DNA from: Astropecten irregularis
Taxonomy: Eukaryota > Echinodermata > Asteroidea > Paxillosida > Astropectinidae
Length of the DNA: 64,000 nt
NCBI GenBank assembly: GCA_963971285.1
Contig: OZ020248.1
Span: 10,478,001-10,542,000 of the forward strand
Direction of reading: 5' to 3'
Under the pieces are notes generated by a model, which worked only from the letters and a program-made list of their open reading frames with translations, was not told the origin of the DNA and searched no databases. Positions 33,750-44,392 of this stretch are shown piece after piece (the first letter of the stretch is position 1; each line of letters opens with the position of its first letter). The translations under genes and the position numbers were made by a program.

Positions 33750-34189
33750 AGGTAGTAAAATCATACTTATTTAGTTTTTATCAAAAAAATACAGATTCAT
33801 AGTCAAAAATATCAAGCAGATAAAATAACCGGACCATGGAGCTGTTTTCCTTCCTCCATGCAATAACAGTCATCTGTGAAAATTCTGTCCCATACGGTGC
33901 CCACTTTTGAGAAAACATAGAAAAACGGCCCACAGTATTTCTTAAGTCTTTTCTCTTTTATTTTTGATCTTTTAAAATATCAAAAAGATTTTCGGTCGTT
34001 GCTTTACTAATTTCTGGATAAATACACCGTTTCAGGCGGAAATATGTTAACGGTATGTTTCTACCACCACCATCTTCATACCCTGTAAGTTATACCATAG
34101 GAAGAGATCCTCCATGGTTATACATAAATCGTATACGTATACGTGTTCTGTTTTGGTTTATACCAATTTTTATGATAATAATACTACCT
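33750..34189. mobile_element. TTAA-type MITE
   Basis: Left aaggtagtaaaatcatac, right aataatactacctt with TTAA following. Interior as in 7746-8109 but inverted. Confidence 0.78.
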
Positions 34190-34193
34190 TTAA

Positions 34194-34584
34194 AGCAGTA
34201 CATATAATACATGATTGGCAAATGTCACAGAACAACACTCACGCTTTGTCTGATATGTACACGAAATAATAAACCTGTGCAAATTTGAGCTCAATCAGAC
34301 ATCTGACTCTGAGACTGAGTCACTCACGCGAAAACAGCGACCGAAAACCCGACTTATTTTTTCTTATCAACCATACCGAATGGTTTTGATCTTACCCCCG
34401 AGATCAAAAACTGTTTTCGGTCTTTGTTTGACTAATTCTGGATGAATTCAGGCATTTCAGGGGGGAAATATTTTAACGGTATAAATATAATGTTTCTGCC
34501 AGCATCATATTTATATACCCTGAAAGTTATATGTAAATCTGTGAACAATTTCTGTTTGGGTATGCTACAAATCCTGTACTGTAC
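34194..34584. mobile_element. TTAA-type MITE adjoining the previous one
   Basis: Starts agcagtacatataatacatg directly after the TTAA shared with the preceding element, and ends cctgtactgtacctt before TTAA. Relatives: 51057-51401, 55490-55760, 63536-63895. Confidence 0.75.
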
Positions 34585-34995
34585 CTTTTAATACAATTAA
34601 TTAGCTGCATGCCAGTGCTATTAATTGTAAATAAATAGTCCCTATGCATTGATGTAGTATGGGCCATAGCTATATAGGTGACCCAGGGAAAATGAAGATG
34701 GACAAATGCTGTCTGTATATAAATCCTATTATGTACAATTGTACGTGTTTGCCTGTGTGTCTAGTCCGTGTCTGATGACCGTTATAATACAATCGATCGG
34801 CACCCTGCATATTCCACGTGTGTTTATTCCATATTACGTAATCAACAATGTGTATAGATAGTACTATATAATACTTAGTCCAATACTGTGCATGTATCAC
34901 TCGCGGATAATTTCTCACAATCATGATCAGAATATATAATGTGTATAGCTATCGCCGATCCTGTCTTACGAAATATAAATTTTCAATCGTTGACT

Positions 34996-35140
34996 TGGCT
35001 GAAGCTCTGTTTCCCTTTTTCAAACCAGGGAATCTTTTTCCGAACCGCAGCCAAAAGTCTCTGTTTTGATACAAATCTAAAAGAAATAATATCCCTGAAA
35101 TGGAGTCCGAGTCCGAGTCGGAGCTTTTAGAAAGGTCCTG
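34996..35140. mobile_element. Hexamer-family MITE fragment
   Basis: Contains tttttccgaaccgcagccaaaa and tggagtccgagtccgagtcg, which match the interior of the hexamer-bearing MITE. Ends are decayed. Confidence 0.55.
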
Positions 35141-35153
35141 GTACTACATGTAC

Positions 35154-35360
35154 GTTTACGGAACGGAGGCTCAGGCTCCGTCTCTGGCTCCGGCTCCATT
35201 TTCATGAATCCGTTCTGAAATCAGCGGCTTGGAAAAAAGTAGGTCCTTTAGTTTGAAAATGAAAAAACAGAGCTTCAGCTTCAATGAAAAAACCGCAACC
35301 TTCAGCATATAGATTTCAGAACTGGGTCCGAGCCTGAGCCTGAGCCTCCGTTTCGTAAAC
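35154..35360. mobile_element. Hexamer-bearing MITE with unexpanded repeat (copy 3)
   Basis: Gtttacgaaacggaggctca at the left and gagcctccgtttcgtaaac at the right. Only about three GAGCCT-like units are present, in contrast to about 23 at 3404-3540. Confidence 0.82.
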
Positions 35361-35379
35361 CCCTATCATGATTTCTGTA

Positions 35380-35511
35380 TTAACACTATGCACCGGACGC
35401 GATTTTATTTTTCGTACCACACGCTGAATATAGGGGACCCAATAAAGCAATCCAATTGGTCCGCGGACGTGGGTATGACTATGACGTCATGGAATAATGA
35501 CATCACCTTTT
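35380..35511 (+). promoter_or_regulatory. Proximal promoter-like block of FMO-E
   Basis: Keeps gtattaacactatgc and tatgactatgacgtcatgg followed by aatgacatcacc. The tgacgtca palindrome is a full CRE-like site. Located 75-200 bp before the ATG at 35584. Confidence 0.45.
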
Positions 35512-35583
35512 TTTTAATACTTTTTTTTTCGTGTAGATTAAATTAACAAACTGTCTGCATCTGGTGTGAGCTTCGTCTGCAAG

Positions 35584-38500
35584 ATGCCGGCCGTGAAGGT
35601 TAAACGAGTGGCGGTGATCGGGGCTGGAGTCTCCGGATGTTATGCACCAAATCTTGCCTGGAGTGTGGGCTGGAACGGTCTGTTTCGAGCAAAATGACAA
35701 CATCGGTAGGTTTTTCCAGCCCTCATCTGTGGGATGATGTTTCAAAATATCTTACAAAAGAGCTCTTCTAAGTTCTATTATATCTTACATAGCACAGCTT
35801 GCTCATGAATATGTAATTGCTTTGTATTTATTTTGTTATTTTATCAGCATTCATGGCTATATTGCCTTTTTATGATCTTATAGCTGATAAGATGTTCGTC
35901 TGTTCGTTCATAATTTGTTTGTCTGTGTTATCTGCTTGTCATGTCTGGTTTTTTTTTAGTCCTGTCTGCATAGTAATTTTGTCATTTCTGCATGTCAGAA
36001 GGCTGTTCCTTCATACTTAACATTCCGTGATGCTTAATTTTGTTGTTGCCTTTTAATTAATTAGGCCTGATTTTGTTGATCTATGTCTTTAAAACTATTG
36101 ATCTATACACATCATATTCCGTTTGAAATTAATTTCATGGAATTCGTTACGTTTTTGTCAGTATATAATCTATAAAATGCAAAACAGCGAAAAGCCACTC
36201 TTTGAAGAGCTATATGAGGGACAACTCTTCTTCGAGTTGTTTTCCACTCTGTTAGAGTGATATGTTTGCATCGTTTTGAGTGATTTTCCACTCTGGTCCA
36301 GAGTGAAAACTACTAAAAGAGTGAAATATCCACCACTCTTTTTAAAGAGGCATATGAAGGACAACTCGAGTTTGGACGAGTGGTATTTTTGCACTCATTT
36401 GCATATTTAGTGTAGACAAGTCCTCAGACCTGGGCGGTATGATCCTGTAGCTGGGTCGCACTTCTTTAAACGTTTTTGCACAAACACACCCATACATTGT
36501 TTAATAGGCCTACAGTATACACACAATCACAAAATTGAGGGGGGGGGGGACGACAGACCCCAACCCCCTCCGGCTCCCTGGATATCTACGTCCATGCTTT
36601 GTGTGTTTTATTTTGCCTGTAGTCCGTTGTGCATAAAGTATACTGAAATGAATATCAATTGAATTCGAAGGTTGCAAAAAGGGACTGGGATATCGGGCGA
36701 CAATCTTGTGTGTAGTCATGCAGGTTAGCCTGACTGTATATGTATGGTGCAACAATAGTTTCAAGGACATCCGTTCTCTCAGTCCGATGAGATGGCCGCT
36801 CCCCGCCTCAGCCGGCACAAAAGCGTCCGAGTATAGGGGCCTGTTTGTTTAATGCAAAGGATCTCGGATTGTTCTGATCCGGATCCCATTTTAGCGTACC
36901 CTGCATAGGAGGTGGATCCCTAACTATCGGATCCTTTGCCTTAAACAACCAGGCCCTATGCCTACAGAATCTTTTTAAAAAAGAAGCATTGGCGTAATAC
37001 TAACAGGCCCTATACAACTGTACTAGGAGTGGACCATTATAGTGCAGGGGAATTTTCCCTGATGTAGTGCAGTGCTAGCTAATTAGGCCTATAGGCTATA
37101 CCGGTAGTGAACCGAGTAGTTTTGACGACACGAGGCGTTTAGCTCAAAGAAATAAATTGAAATTTAGATAAATTGAAAACGAATATATTTCCGTTTAGAT
37201 ATTGTATTATATATACAAGACACGGGGTCATATGCGTCACTGAAATTTCTTCGTTCAAAAAACCTTGGGTCAATTTTAATGGAACGGTCCAAATAATTTT
37301 GCTACTTGAAGCAACAAGGCTAACAAGATGGCGACCAATATTAACACTCCAATAAAACAAAAAACAGAGAGGAAAAAAAAGTAGTTTGTGCCCTAAAAAG
37401 AAAGTAATGCAGGCTAAAGTAACCAGGGGCCGATTTTACCAAACTCGTCGAAACTGACTATCAATCGTAGGACTTGTGATGCATTGGAGCCCTATACGTA
37501 GGAGTCGAAGGATACGATTGGTTATCATTCGTATGATCGTATCTCGAGTTATGATCGATCGTAGGGCTTCGTGAAATCGACCCCTGTACTGCCGTCATTT
37601 TTTGGCAGTTTTATGAAAATGTGTCTGTTAAAATGCTAGTGAGGGTTATAACATTCAGTTGATTTCACGAACCCCTACGATCGATCGTAATTTTACTTAC
37701 GAATGATATCCCATATCCTACGTGGGGCTTCAATGCATCATACGTCCTACGATTGATAGTAAGTTGCGATGAGTTTGATGAAATCGACCCGGGTTGAATT
37801 CACGAGCCCCTACGATCGATCGTAATTTGAGTTACAAGGGATAACCCATCATAGGGCTGCAATGCATTATACGTCTTAATATTGGTAGTAAGCTAAGATG
37901 AGTTTGGTGAAATCGACCCCAGACCACAATAGAGTTACTCTAGATTGGTTTCTTGGAAGTTTCAATACACGGGTTTACACCATGGCGGCCATCTTAGATT
38001 TTGATCGCAACTTCAAAACGAGGCACTTCCACGCATGCGCACTTTTCGAAGTGTAAGCCCATCCATTGTCGAAGACAATACACGGGTTTACACTTCGGCG
38101 GTTTTGATTGCGACTTCAAAACGAGGCACTATCACGCACGCGCTTTTTTTCGAAGTGTAAACCTGTGTATGGGAGACTTTTGAGAGCCGGTCTTCAAGTC
38201 AACAGCACACGCGCACGCAATTGTGAGCATGCGCGCGTTGTTTTGCGCCTGCGCTGTTGTTCATGTGCACAAAAGTTCTCAAAAGTCTCCCATTGTAAGT
38301 CTTTGATGAATAAGGTTTGAGATGACAATAACAATGGTGAGGATCTCCCCAAGGATAATGAGCTGATCATTTCACATCATTATTTCCTAATCTTCTTAAT
38401 CTTCGTTCGGCCAAAGCACTGCAACTGACTGTCCCTCGCACCAACCACTCTTGGGGAGACCGCTCCTTCTCAAATGCCGCTCCTGTACTCGGGAACAATC

Positions 38501-41435
38501 TACCACTTGACATTCGTCAGTCATCATCACTCTCTGTATTTAAAACCTTCTTGAAAACACATTTGTTACGCTACTGTAATTAATACATGTATTTTTATTA
38601 TTGTTAATGCTTATTATTTTATTTCCTGTTGTGTTTTTGCATTGTAATTTTGTGTATTGTGCGCCATGAGCGTCAAGTATGGCGGATACCGGCGCCTCAT
38701 AAGTGTCCATTATTATTATTCATTGATGTGAATTCAGCCTGATTTTTGTGTCGCTTTGTCTCAGGCGGTATATGGCAGACGTCTGAACTGGAAAGTTTTG
38801 ACGACGTTCAAGGAGGAACCATCTACAATTGCCTCTTGACCAATACCAGCAAGGAGATGATGGCTCTGAGTGACTTCCCAATGCCCAAGGAGTACCCACC
38901 TTTCCTGAGACCTAAGCAGCTCATCGCGTACTACCGGGACTACGCTGAGCACTTCGATCTGAACCGGCACATTCGACTCAGTACCGAGGTGATGAGAGTG
39001 ACACCGAGCGAAGACCACGAAGCAACGGGGAGGTGGGAGGTGAAGTCCCGACCGAAACGTGGCGGTGACGGCACGGACACAACCACCAACACGACGACGG
39101 GTGAAACCTCGGAGATATTCGACGCCGTCATCGTGTCCACCGGCATGTTCAACACGGCATTCAACCCACACTACCCGGGCCAGGATGAGTTCCAGGGCGA
39201 GATCCTCCATAGTAACAAGTTCCGGAGCGGTGCAAACTATCGTGGGAAAACGGTTCTTGTTGTGGGTAAGATGATGATACATTCACATAGCACGCTCCTC
39301 CAAGGCTCCAATGATACTTACTCGCAATATGACATTAAAGTCTGTGTTTTGTTGAAAGTTGTCTCAATTGCCATTTTCTTTCGTGATTTACTTTCCTTCT
39401 CAAAGGTTCTTCACAATCTGCCGGTGACGTTTCTGTAGACATCAGCCGTCACGCAAACCAGGTAGGTGTTCAGCTGCATAAAAAAAACCTGCGGCTTAGG
39501 TTTCTGCGGCCTGAAAGCTTACTGTTCATAAAGTTGATTTCAATTGCAATCTGTGAAACAATCTGTGTATAACAAAAACAATTCGCCAATATTTATTTCG
39601 CCAAGGTTTACATGAGCATGCGGGACGGTACCTGGGTTGTTAGCCGTTTCGCACCGGGCGGCGTACCCACCGATTCTTTCTTCAACCGCCGGTGGAAGAC
39701 CCTGCTGCCTGATTTCATGGCTCGCAAGTTGGCCGAGCGCACTTTCTCGGGCCGCTTCAACGCCGACAATCTGGGCCTTGGATCCAAGAGGAAGATTTTC
39801 GAGAGCACCGACATGGTGAACGACGAGATACCGTGCCGCATCCTCTGCGGTGCCGTCAAGTGTAAGCCAGGCATCGACAAGTTCACCCCGGACGGCGTGG
39901 TCTTTAAGGACGGCACCAAGGTTGACGGTCTTGACGCGGTGGTCTTCGCCACGGGCTACCATCTTAACTACCCGTTCTTTGAAGATAACTCCATCATCGC
40001 AGGTGAGTTGAAACGCTCATTTTGATTAGATTTATAGGACTCTAGTGGAAGTCGCCATCTTGGAATGGCGTACTTAGGTCGATCATAAACCCTTCAATTA
40101 GGCCTTCAGTTTGTCTTTGATTTTCTGTCCCGATTTTCTGGCGTCAGACAATCGCGCGGACTTGGAGCTGTACTCACACGTCTGGCCGGCTCGCCGTACT
40201 CACAACACACTGGCTGCCGTCGGGCTCATCGAAGCTTCTTGGGCGGTATCTGTTTTGCTGGAGCTGCAAGCTCGCTGGGTTGCTCAGGTGTTCATCGGTA
40301 ACGCCAAGCTGCCTGGACTGCAGGAGAGACTGGCCGACGTCAAGCGAAGAAGGGAGGCTTTTCTGAAACAGTTCGGCAAGCACAAGATTTGTGTAAGTTT
40401 CGGTCGTAAGCATTTTCGCCACGGCAGCGTGCTGCCTCATCTACCTTCGAGCGGTACTGCTTCGGTCTCCTGATAGCCACCCCTCAGGCAGCCACGCGAC
40501 CCATCCCCATCCCAGCAAAATAACAATCCAGTGACGCCCAAGCGTCATGTGGATGCCCTACCGGGCGGGTCCTACTCAGTAGTAGGAATCTAGCCACATG
40601 ACCGTACAGTCGCATCTGACACTCACGTATCATGCAGGTATTAGGTCTCATCTGACTCTGCCCGAGTAACCTCTCATTAGACACACGGTCCGACCACCAG
40701 TGGTACCTAAGGATCCTCCTCAGAGACCCAGTACCGAAGACATTGAGACGCCTCCCACGGGCCCCCAGGGGTCAAGGTCCATGCCTGACAACCGTAGAGT
40801 AAGACAGGCAAGACCAGGGCCCTGAAGACCCGAATCTTTGTCCTCTTGCATAGATATCGCGAAGACCAATGTCTGTTAATGTTCTATTTATTGTCTGTGA
40901 ATATTGTGAGAAAAATAAGTCTACATGAGTGGTACATGGCAATCACCAATTGAAATGGTTATTTCATTACACTGAAGAAAAGCAATCGTATAGTACAATC
41001 GTGTAAATAGCGACCTTTCATACACAAAACTCAATAATGATAAATTTTAATCCCTACCTTTCTTGGTTTTCCAATTTTCTTTATCTCCAGGTCTCCACTG
41101 TTAGCTTCGCGGAGGAACTAGCGGGCAAAATCGGCGCACGGCCCAACCTTGCCAAGCTGCTCCTGACCGACCCCAAGCTGGCCTTCAAATGCTTCTTCGG
41201 ACCAACCTACCCACCGTCCTACCGTCTGACCGGACCGTATCCCTGGTCAGGGGCCCGGGAAGCCATCATGAACGGCTGGGAGAACACCGTCTATCCAACC
41301 AGGACCCGAGAAGTGACCAAACCGTCGCACGGTGGCGCCCTCGCTCTCCTCGGGGGCACTGGACGTGTTGTATGTGTCGCGATCCTTTCATTGCTTATGA
41401 GCTGTACCCTCCTGCTAACATTCGATAACTCGTAG
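35584..41435 (+). CDS. FMO-E, flavin-containing monooxygenase with a frameshifted first exon
   Basis: Exons: 35584-35705 (damaged), 38765-39265, 39406-39461, 39606-40002, 40148-40392, 41091-41435. Exons 2-6 are open with canonical borders and encode [40 protein letters not shown] and the C-terminal block plus anchor. Exon 1 is 122 instead of 124 bp: one base is lost after GVSG (ggatgtt against gggctgtt) and one at ggaacgg against ggaaccgg. The FAD GAGVSG remains, but the frame then runs into a stop near the exon end, and its phase no longer fits exon 2. Either the gene is a recent pseudogene, a different first exon is used, or the assembly has base errors. Intron 1 is 3.1 kb of stacked mobile elements; intron 5 has a LINE fragment. 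Exons 2-6 are very close to FMO-C and FMO-F. Confidence 0.85.
36160..36418. repeat. Interval with inverted ACTCTTT/AAAGAGT words (FMO-E intron 1)
   Basis: Contains ccactctttgaagagctata, gagtgattttccactctgg and ccactctttttaaagaggcata, and ggacaactc twice. Likely a decayed short element; ends are not defined. Confidence 0.4.
36835..36957. mobile_element. Short TIR element, AGGGGCCTGTTTGTTTAA ends
   Basis: Same family as 12411-12529: inverted ends ggggcctgtttgtttaatgc and ttaaacaaccaggccct, interior with gatcc palindromes. Confidence 0.85.
37425..37585. mobile_element. GGTCGATTT-family TIR element (copy 2)
   Basis: Ends ggggccgattttaccaaact and gcttcgtgaaatcgacccc are inverted. Interior tgatgcattggagccctata and gatcgatcgtaggg. 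Confidence 0.85.
37661..37791. mobile_element. GGTCGATTT-family TIR element (copy 3)
   Basis: Starts gatttcacgaacccctacga, ends tgatgaaatcgaccc. It adjoins copy 4 with only a few bases between. Confidence 0.8.
37797..37920. mobile_element. GGTCGATTT-family TIR element (copy 4)
   Basis: Starts gaattcacgagcccctacga, ends ttggtgaaatcgacccc. Confidence 0.8.
37965..38170. mobile_element. MITE with ATACACGGGTTTACAC ends, copy 2
   Basis: Same 206-bp element as 28825-29030 in the other orientation. Confidence 0.85.
38169..38293. mobile_element. MITE with ATGGGAGACTTTTGAGA ends
   Basis: Ends atgggagacttttgagagcc and gttctcaaaagtctcccat are inverted; interior rich in cgcgcatgcgc palindromes. It abuts the previous MITE. 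A second copy is nested at 43326-43469. Confidence 0.8.
38401..38720 (+). mobile_element. LINE 3' end: C-terminus of reverse-transcriptase protein plus 3' UTR
   Basis: Frame from 38401 reads LRSAKALQLTVPRT, then WGDRSFSNAAPVLGNNLP, LDIRQSSSLSVFKTFLKTHL and stops at 38581-38583. This resembles the conserved C-terminal end of CR1/L2-type LINE proteins (GDRsF..AAP.lWN.LP..IR...s...FK..LKthL). The 3' end at 38661-38720 is the same tail as the SINE at 7174-7540. 5'-truncated, in FMO-E intron 1. Confidence 0.82.
40465..40865 (-). mobile_element. LINE remnant: C-terminal part of reverse-transcriptase protein (FMO-E intron 5)
   Basis: On the minus strand, broken frames give KIRVFRALVLPVLLYGCQAW, then VSNERLLGQSQM, MIRECQMRLYGHVARF and a Trp-rich end (GMGMGRVAAW-like). 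This order is the conserved tail downstream of the reverse-transcriptase domain in non-LTR elements. Several frameshifts; dead copy. Confidence 0.8.
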
Positions 41436-41650
41436 TTATTTAACACGTTTCCTTGTAAGTCCAATTTATTGTCTTTTATAAAAGTAAACACCAACTTTCA
41501 GCTGAAATCACTACTGATCTTCATTTGCTGAAGTTCACGTTCAACTAAAATTAAACAAAACTTAAATTTACCGGACAAAATGAGAACAACGTTTGACAAA
41601 AATCACAAAATAAATTGAAACTTTAAAAGTGGGTACTTGTTCAAAGTTGC

Positions 41651-41656
41651 AATAAA
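41651..41656 (+). terminator. Possible poly(A) signal of FMO-E
   Basis: AATAAA about 215 bases after the stop codon. Confidence 0.35.
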
Positions 41657-42146
41657 CCCAGACACTTCATTATAAGCCTGAATTTAGGCAGATACACGTA
41701 GAAACAAAATAATGTCCATGTGTTATACGTATAAACTTTTAAAATAAGTTTCCTTCATGCAGTATTGCATATCATTTATTTATGCATGCATGTAAAAAAA
41801 ATTATTAGGCCTCGCCAGTATTATATCTTTTTTCATTTTAAATGCACAAAAAAATGTTATATTTTTATGACAATCTACAGCTGACAACTATTTTATGTAT
41901 CATAAATAAATCTAGTTTCGGCTGAATAGATTTGTCAGAATCTATTTTTGTTCAATCGTCCATAAACCTTATTACTGTTTCTGATCTTTTCAAATTTGAT
42001 ATACAAGTAATAAACTGCTGCAAATTGCATCAGCCAAAATAATGACCTGACATTTATAAAAATGATTACAGTGGAGGGCCTGACATGTTTCGACCATAGC
42101 AGGATCTTTATCGAAGGCTAAATGACAAGAGCATAAGAATATGCAA
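41657..42146. other. FMO-E 3' flank, no gene seen
   Basis: AT-rich, without recognisable genes or repeats. Confidence 0.5.
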
Positions 42147-42154
42147 GCTCAGAT

Positions 42155-43043
42155 CAGCGGCGTAGCTACGGGGGGGCCTGGGGGGGCACGTGCCCCCCCA
42201 CAAATTCGGCGTGCCCCCCCAGGTGCCCCCCCACAAAAAATCGTGGGTATAGAAAAAAAAATAAGCGTTATCTGTAGGGTATGATAGCTATAAAGGAAAT
42301 AAAAACAACTTAACAGCTTTAACTGTTCCAAAATGAAATTTTTTACTTTCAGCAAATGTTCCTGAGTCCTTAAAACCCTACAGTAAAGAAATTTGTGCAA
42401 CATTTCAGTGTAAAAATGCAATTTTCTTACGCGCTTATAAACAGTTGCGAACTTCAAAACAGCCCATCTGCCATTTTATCTGGTTTAGCTAGTTAGTCTG
42501 GTCCCCAGATTGAATTTCTCCCGCTCAAGAGTGTTGGATTAAAAAGAAATAATGAAGTAATAATATAAATAAATGAATAAATTTATCGGAACAATTTGCT
42601 TCCAAAATAAGGCTCAGATTGCACCAAAGAATATCTAGAACCCCTGAGCTTCCAGGGCCCTTAAGCGGGCCCTGGACCCCGGCCGCAAGGCCTTCGCGCT
42701 TATCCATGATTTTCCAGGGAGCGTGGAAATAAAATACGCCAATTCAATAGCGACGGATGCGTTTCGGGGCGATCAAAGCTAACTAATTTTGTCTTCCCCT
42801 CTTTTTCAGCTCTTTTGGAGTCTTTCTGTTTCCCTTTTATTTTTTTTTATTTTTTTATTTTTTATTTTTTTTTTTTTGCTTGAAGAAAAGGTTGCCCCAC
42901 GTCCGCTGGGTCCGCCCCCCCCCCCCCCCGCATTTCTCATATTTTGCAAATGTCCAGTTTTGAAAAAATTCCGGGTGCCCCCCCACAAAATTCCAAGGCC
43001 CCCCCAGTGCCCCCCTGCTGAAAAAATCCTAGCTACGCCGCTG
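42155..43043. mobile_element. hAT-like non-autonomous element with 8-bp target duplication
   Basis: Terminal inverted repeats cagcggcgtagcta and tagctacgccgctg. Flanked by GCTCAGAT at 42147-42154 and 43044-43051, a perfect 8-bp duplication as expected for hAT transposases. Interior has G-run/C-run hairpins near both ends and no transposase frame; 889 bp. Confidence 0.93.
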
Positions 43044-43224
43044 GCTCAGATACACATAAATGGAGGAGAGGACCAGGACAAAACGGGGGGAGTTCTAATC
43101 TAAATACTGATGTTCTTATTTTTACTTAAGGTAACCTATCTTTTCAGTCCCATTTATATGTGCGACATTTGATTTCGTGTTGTTTTAATAAACCCGAAAT
43201 AAATGATAATGACAAGTATGAATA

Positions 43225-43580
43225 GTTTTCCCTAATTGGTACCGTAATGAGACATTCCATAGGGTCGTGTACGAACCTAACTACATAAATGATTTCTAAA
43301 CATCCTCCCAAAACAATAAATATGTAATGGGAGACTCTGGAGAACCGGTATTCAAGTCAACAGCGCACGCGCACGCACAACAGCGCAGGCGCAAAACAAC
43401 GCGCGCATGCTCACAATTGCATGCGCGTGCGCTGTTGACTTGATGACCGATTCTCCAAAGTCTCCCATTGCCATGGGTTCATATTGAAGGCATTTGATTT
43501 GTATCTGTCTGTTAGAATATGGACAATAATAATGATGTCTTATGGAGATATCGAAATGTCTTCCTAAATCTCGGCGTCTC
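43225..43580. mobile_element. GGGAGAC-family MITE interrupted by another MITE
   Basis: Outer parts (aatgagacattccatagggt, tagaatatggacaataat, cttatggagatatcgaaatg) match 9831-10041. Interrupted by 43326-43469. Confidence 0.7.
43326..43469. mobile_element. Nested MITE with AATGGGAGACT ends
   Basis: Ends aatgggagactctggagaac and ttctccaaagtctcccatt are inverted; same family as 38169-38293. The interior gcgcacgcgcacgc / gcatgcgcgtgcgctgttga forms a second, inner inverted pair. Confidence 0.85.
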
Positions 43581-43711
43581 CCAAAATAATAAACTTTGAG
43601 ACGCTATTCTCCAAATACAATGTACCCAAATAGTGTATAATTATGGTTGCATTGCAAAGATAAATGTTAATCTTCATGAATACTATCCAAATCCTATGCA
43701 AAACAACCCAG

Positions 43712-44040
43712 GCGCGCCTTTCTACAGGGGGGGGGGGGGGGGGGGGGGGTTAGTTGGGGGCTTGAGGCCACCCCCCCCAAAAAAAGAAAAATAATAATAA
43801 TAATAATAATAATTGTCTAGCCCCGCCTCTAAATATGCCATTGCAAAAAAACACTTGAAAATGCTGGATTTTTGCATTTATTAAGAGCCAATAACATAAA
43901 AAAAAACGCGCTGTGAAGGCTATTATGTGCATGTTTTTCGACCCATAATGAGACATAGCAGAAGCGAGTGTTAGAAGAACCCACAATAATTTATGGCTCT
44001 TCTAGCCCCCCTCCCAAATTTTTGCTCTAGAACCGCGCCT
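43712..44040. mobile_element. G-run/C-run element, CTAGAACCGCGCCT end
   Basis: Related to 26750-27138 (gttagaagaaccca against gttagaagaagggt; gcactgtgaaggc-type interior). Starts with aggcgcgcctttctacag and a G run of about 20, ends gctctagaaccgcgcct. Confidence 0.55.
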
Positions 44041-44392
44041 GAAACAACCTACAATATTGCATGTATTGACGCGTAGTACCAGCGAAAACTAAATGCAGCA
44101 AGTTAGTTTCCATTGCTTGGCATTAAAAACACCGTACTATAGTAGGCTTAAAACCTGGGAACGATGCGAGCTGTACATCACACTTCGGAGATGTACATGA
44201 TGGTACATGTACATTACTTCCGAAGCTGTACGTCGACTCATGTACGCAAGCACGTGATCGGGTTTTGACCAATAAAATTCCTCTGCGGCCTATGAAATAT
44301 GCAAATTAGCTGAACCGGTTCGATCCGGTTCTGCTGATTTTGCAGTTATTTATATAGTCTGGCGGAACCATTTTTGATCATTCGTCTGCAAG

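Noticed and set aside
38761..39282. 173-residue antisense open frame opposite FMO exon 2 (also 19731-20252, 46900-47418)
   Set aside because: It follows from the GC-rich codon use of exon 2. Its sequence changes exactly as the sense strand does and crosses the splice sites.
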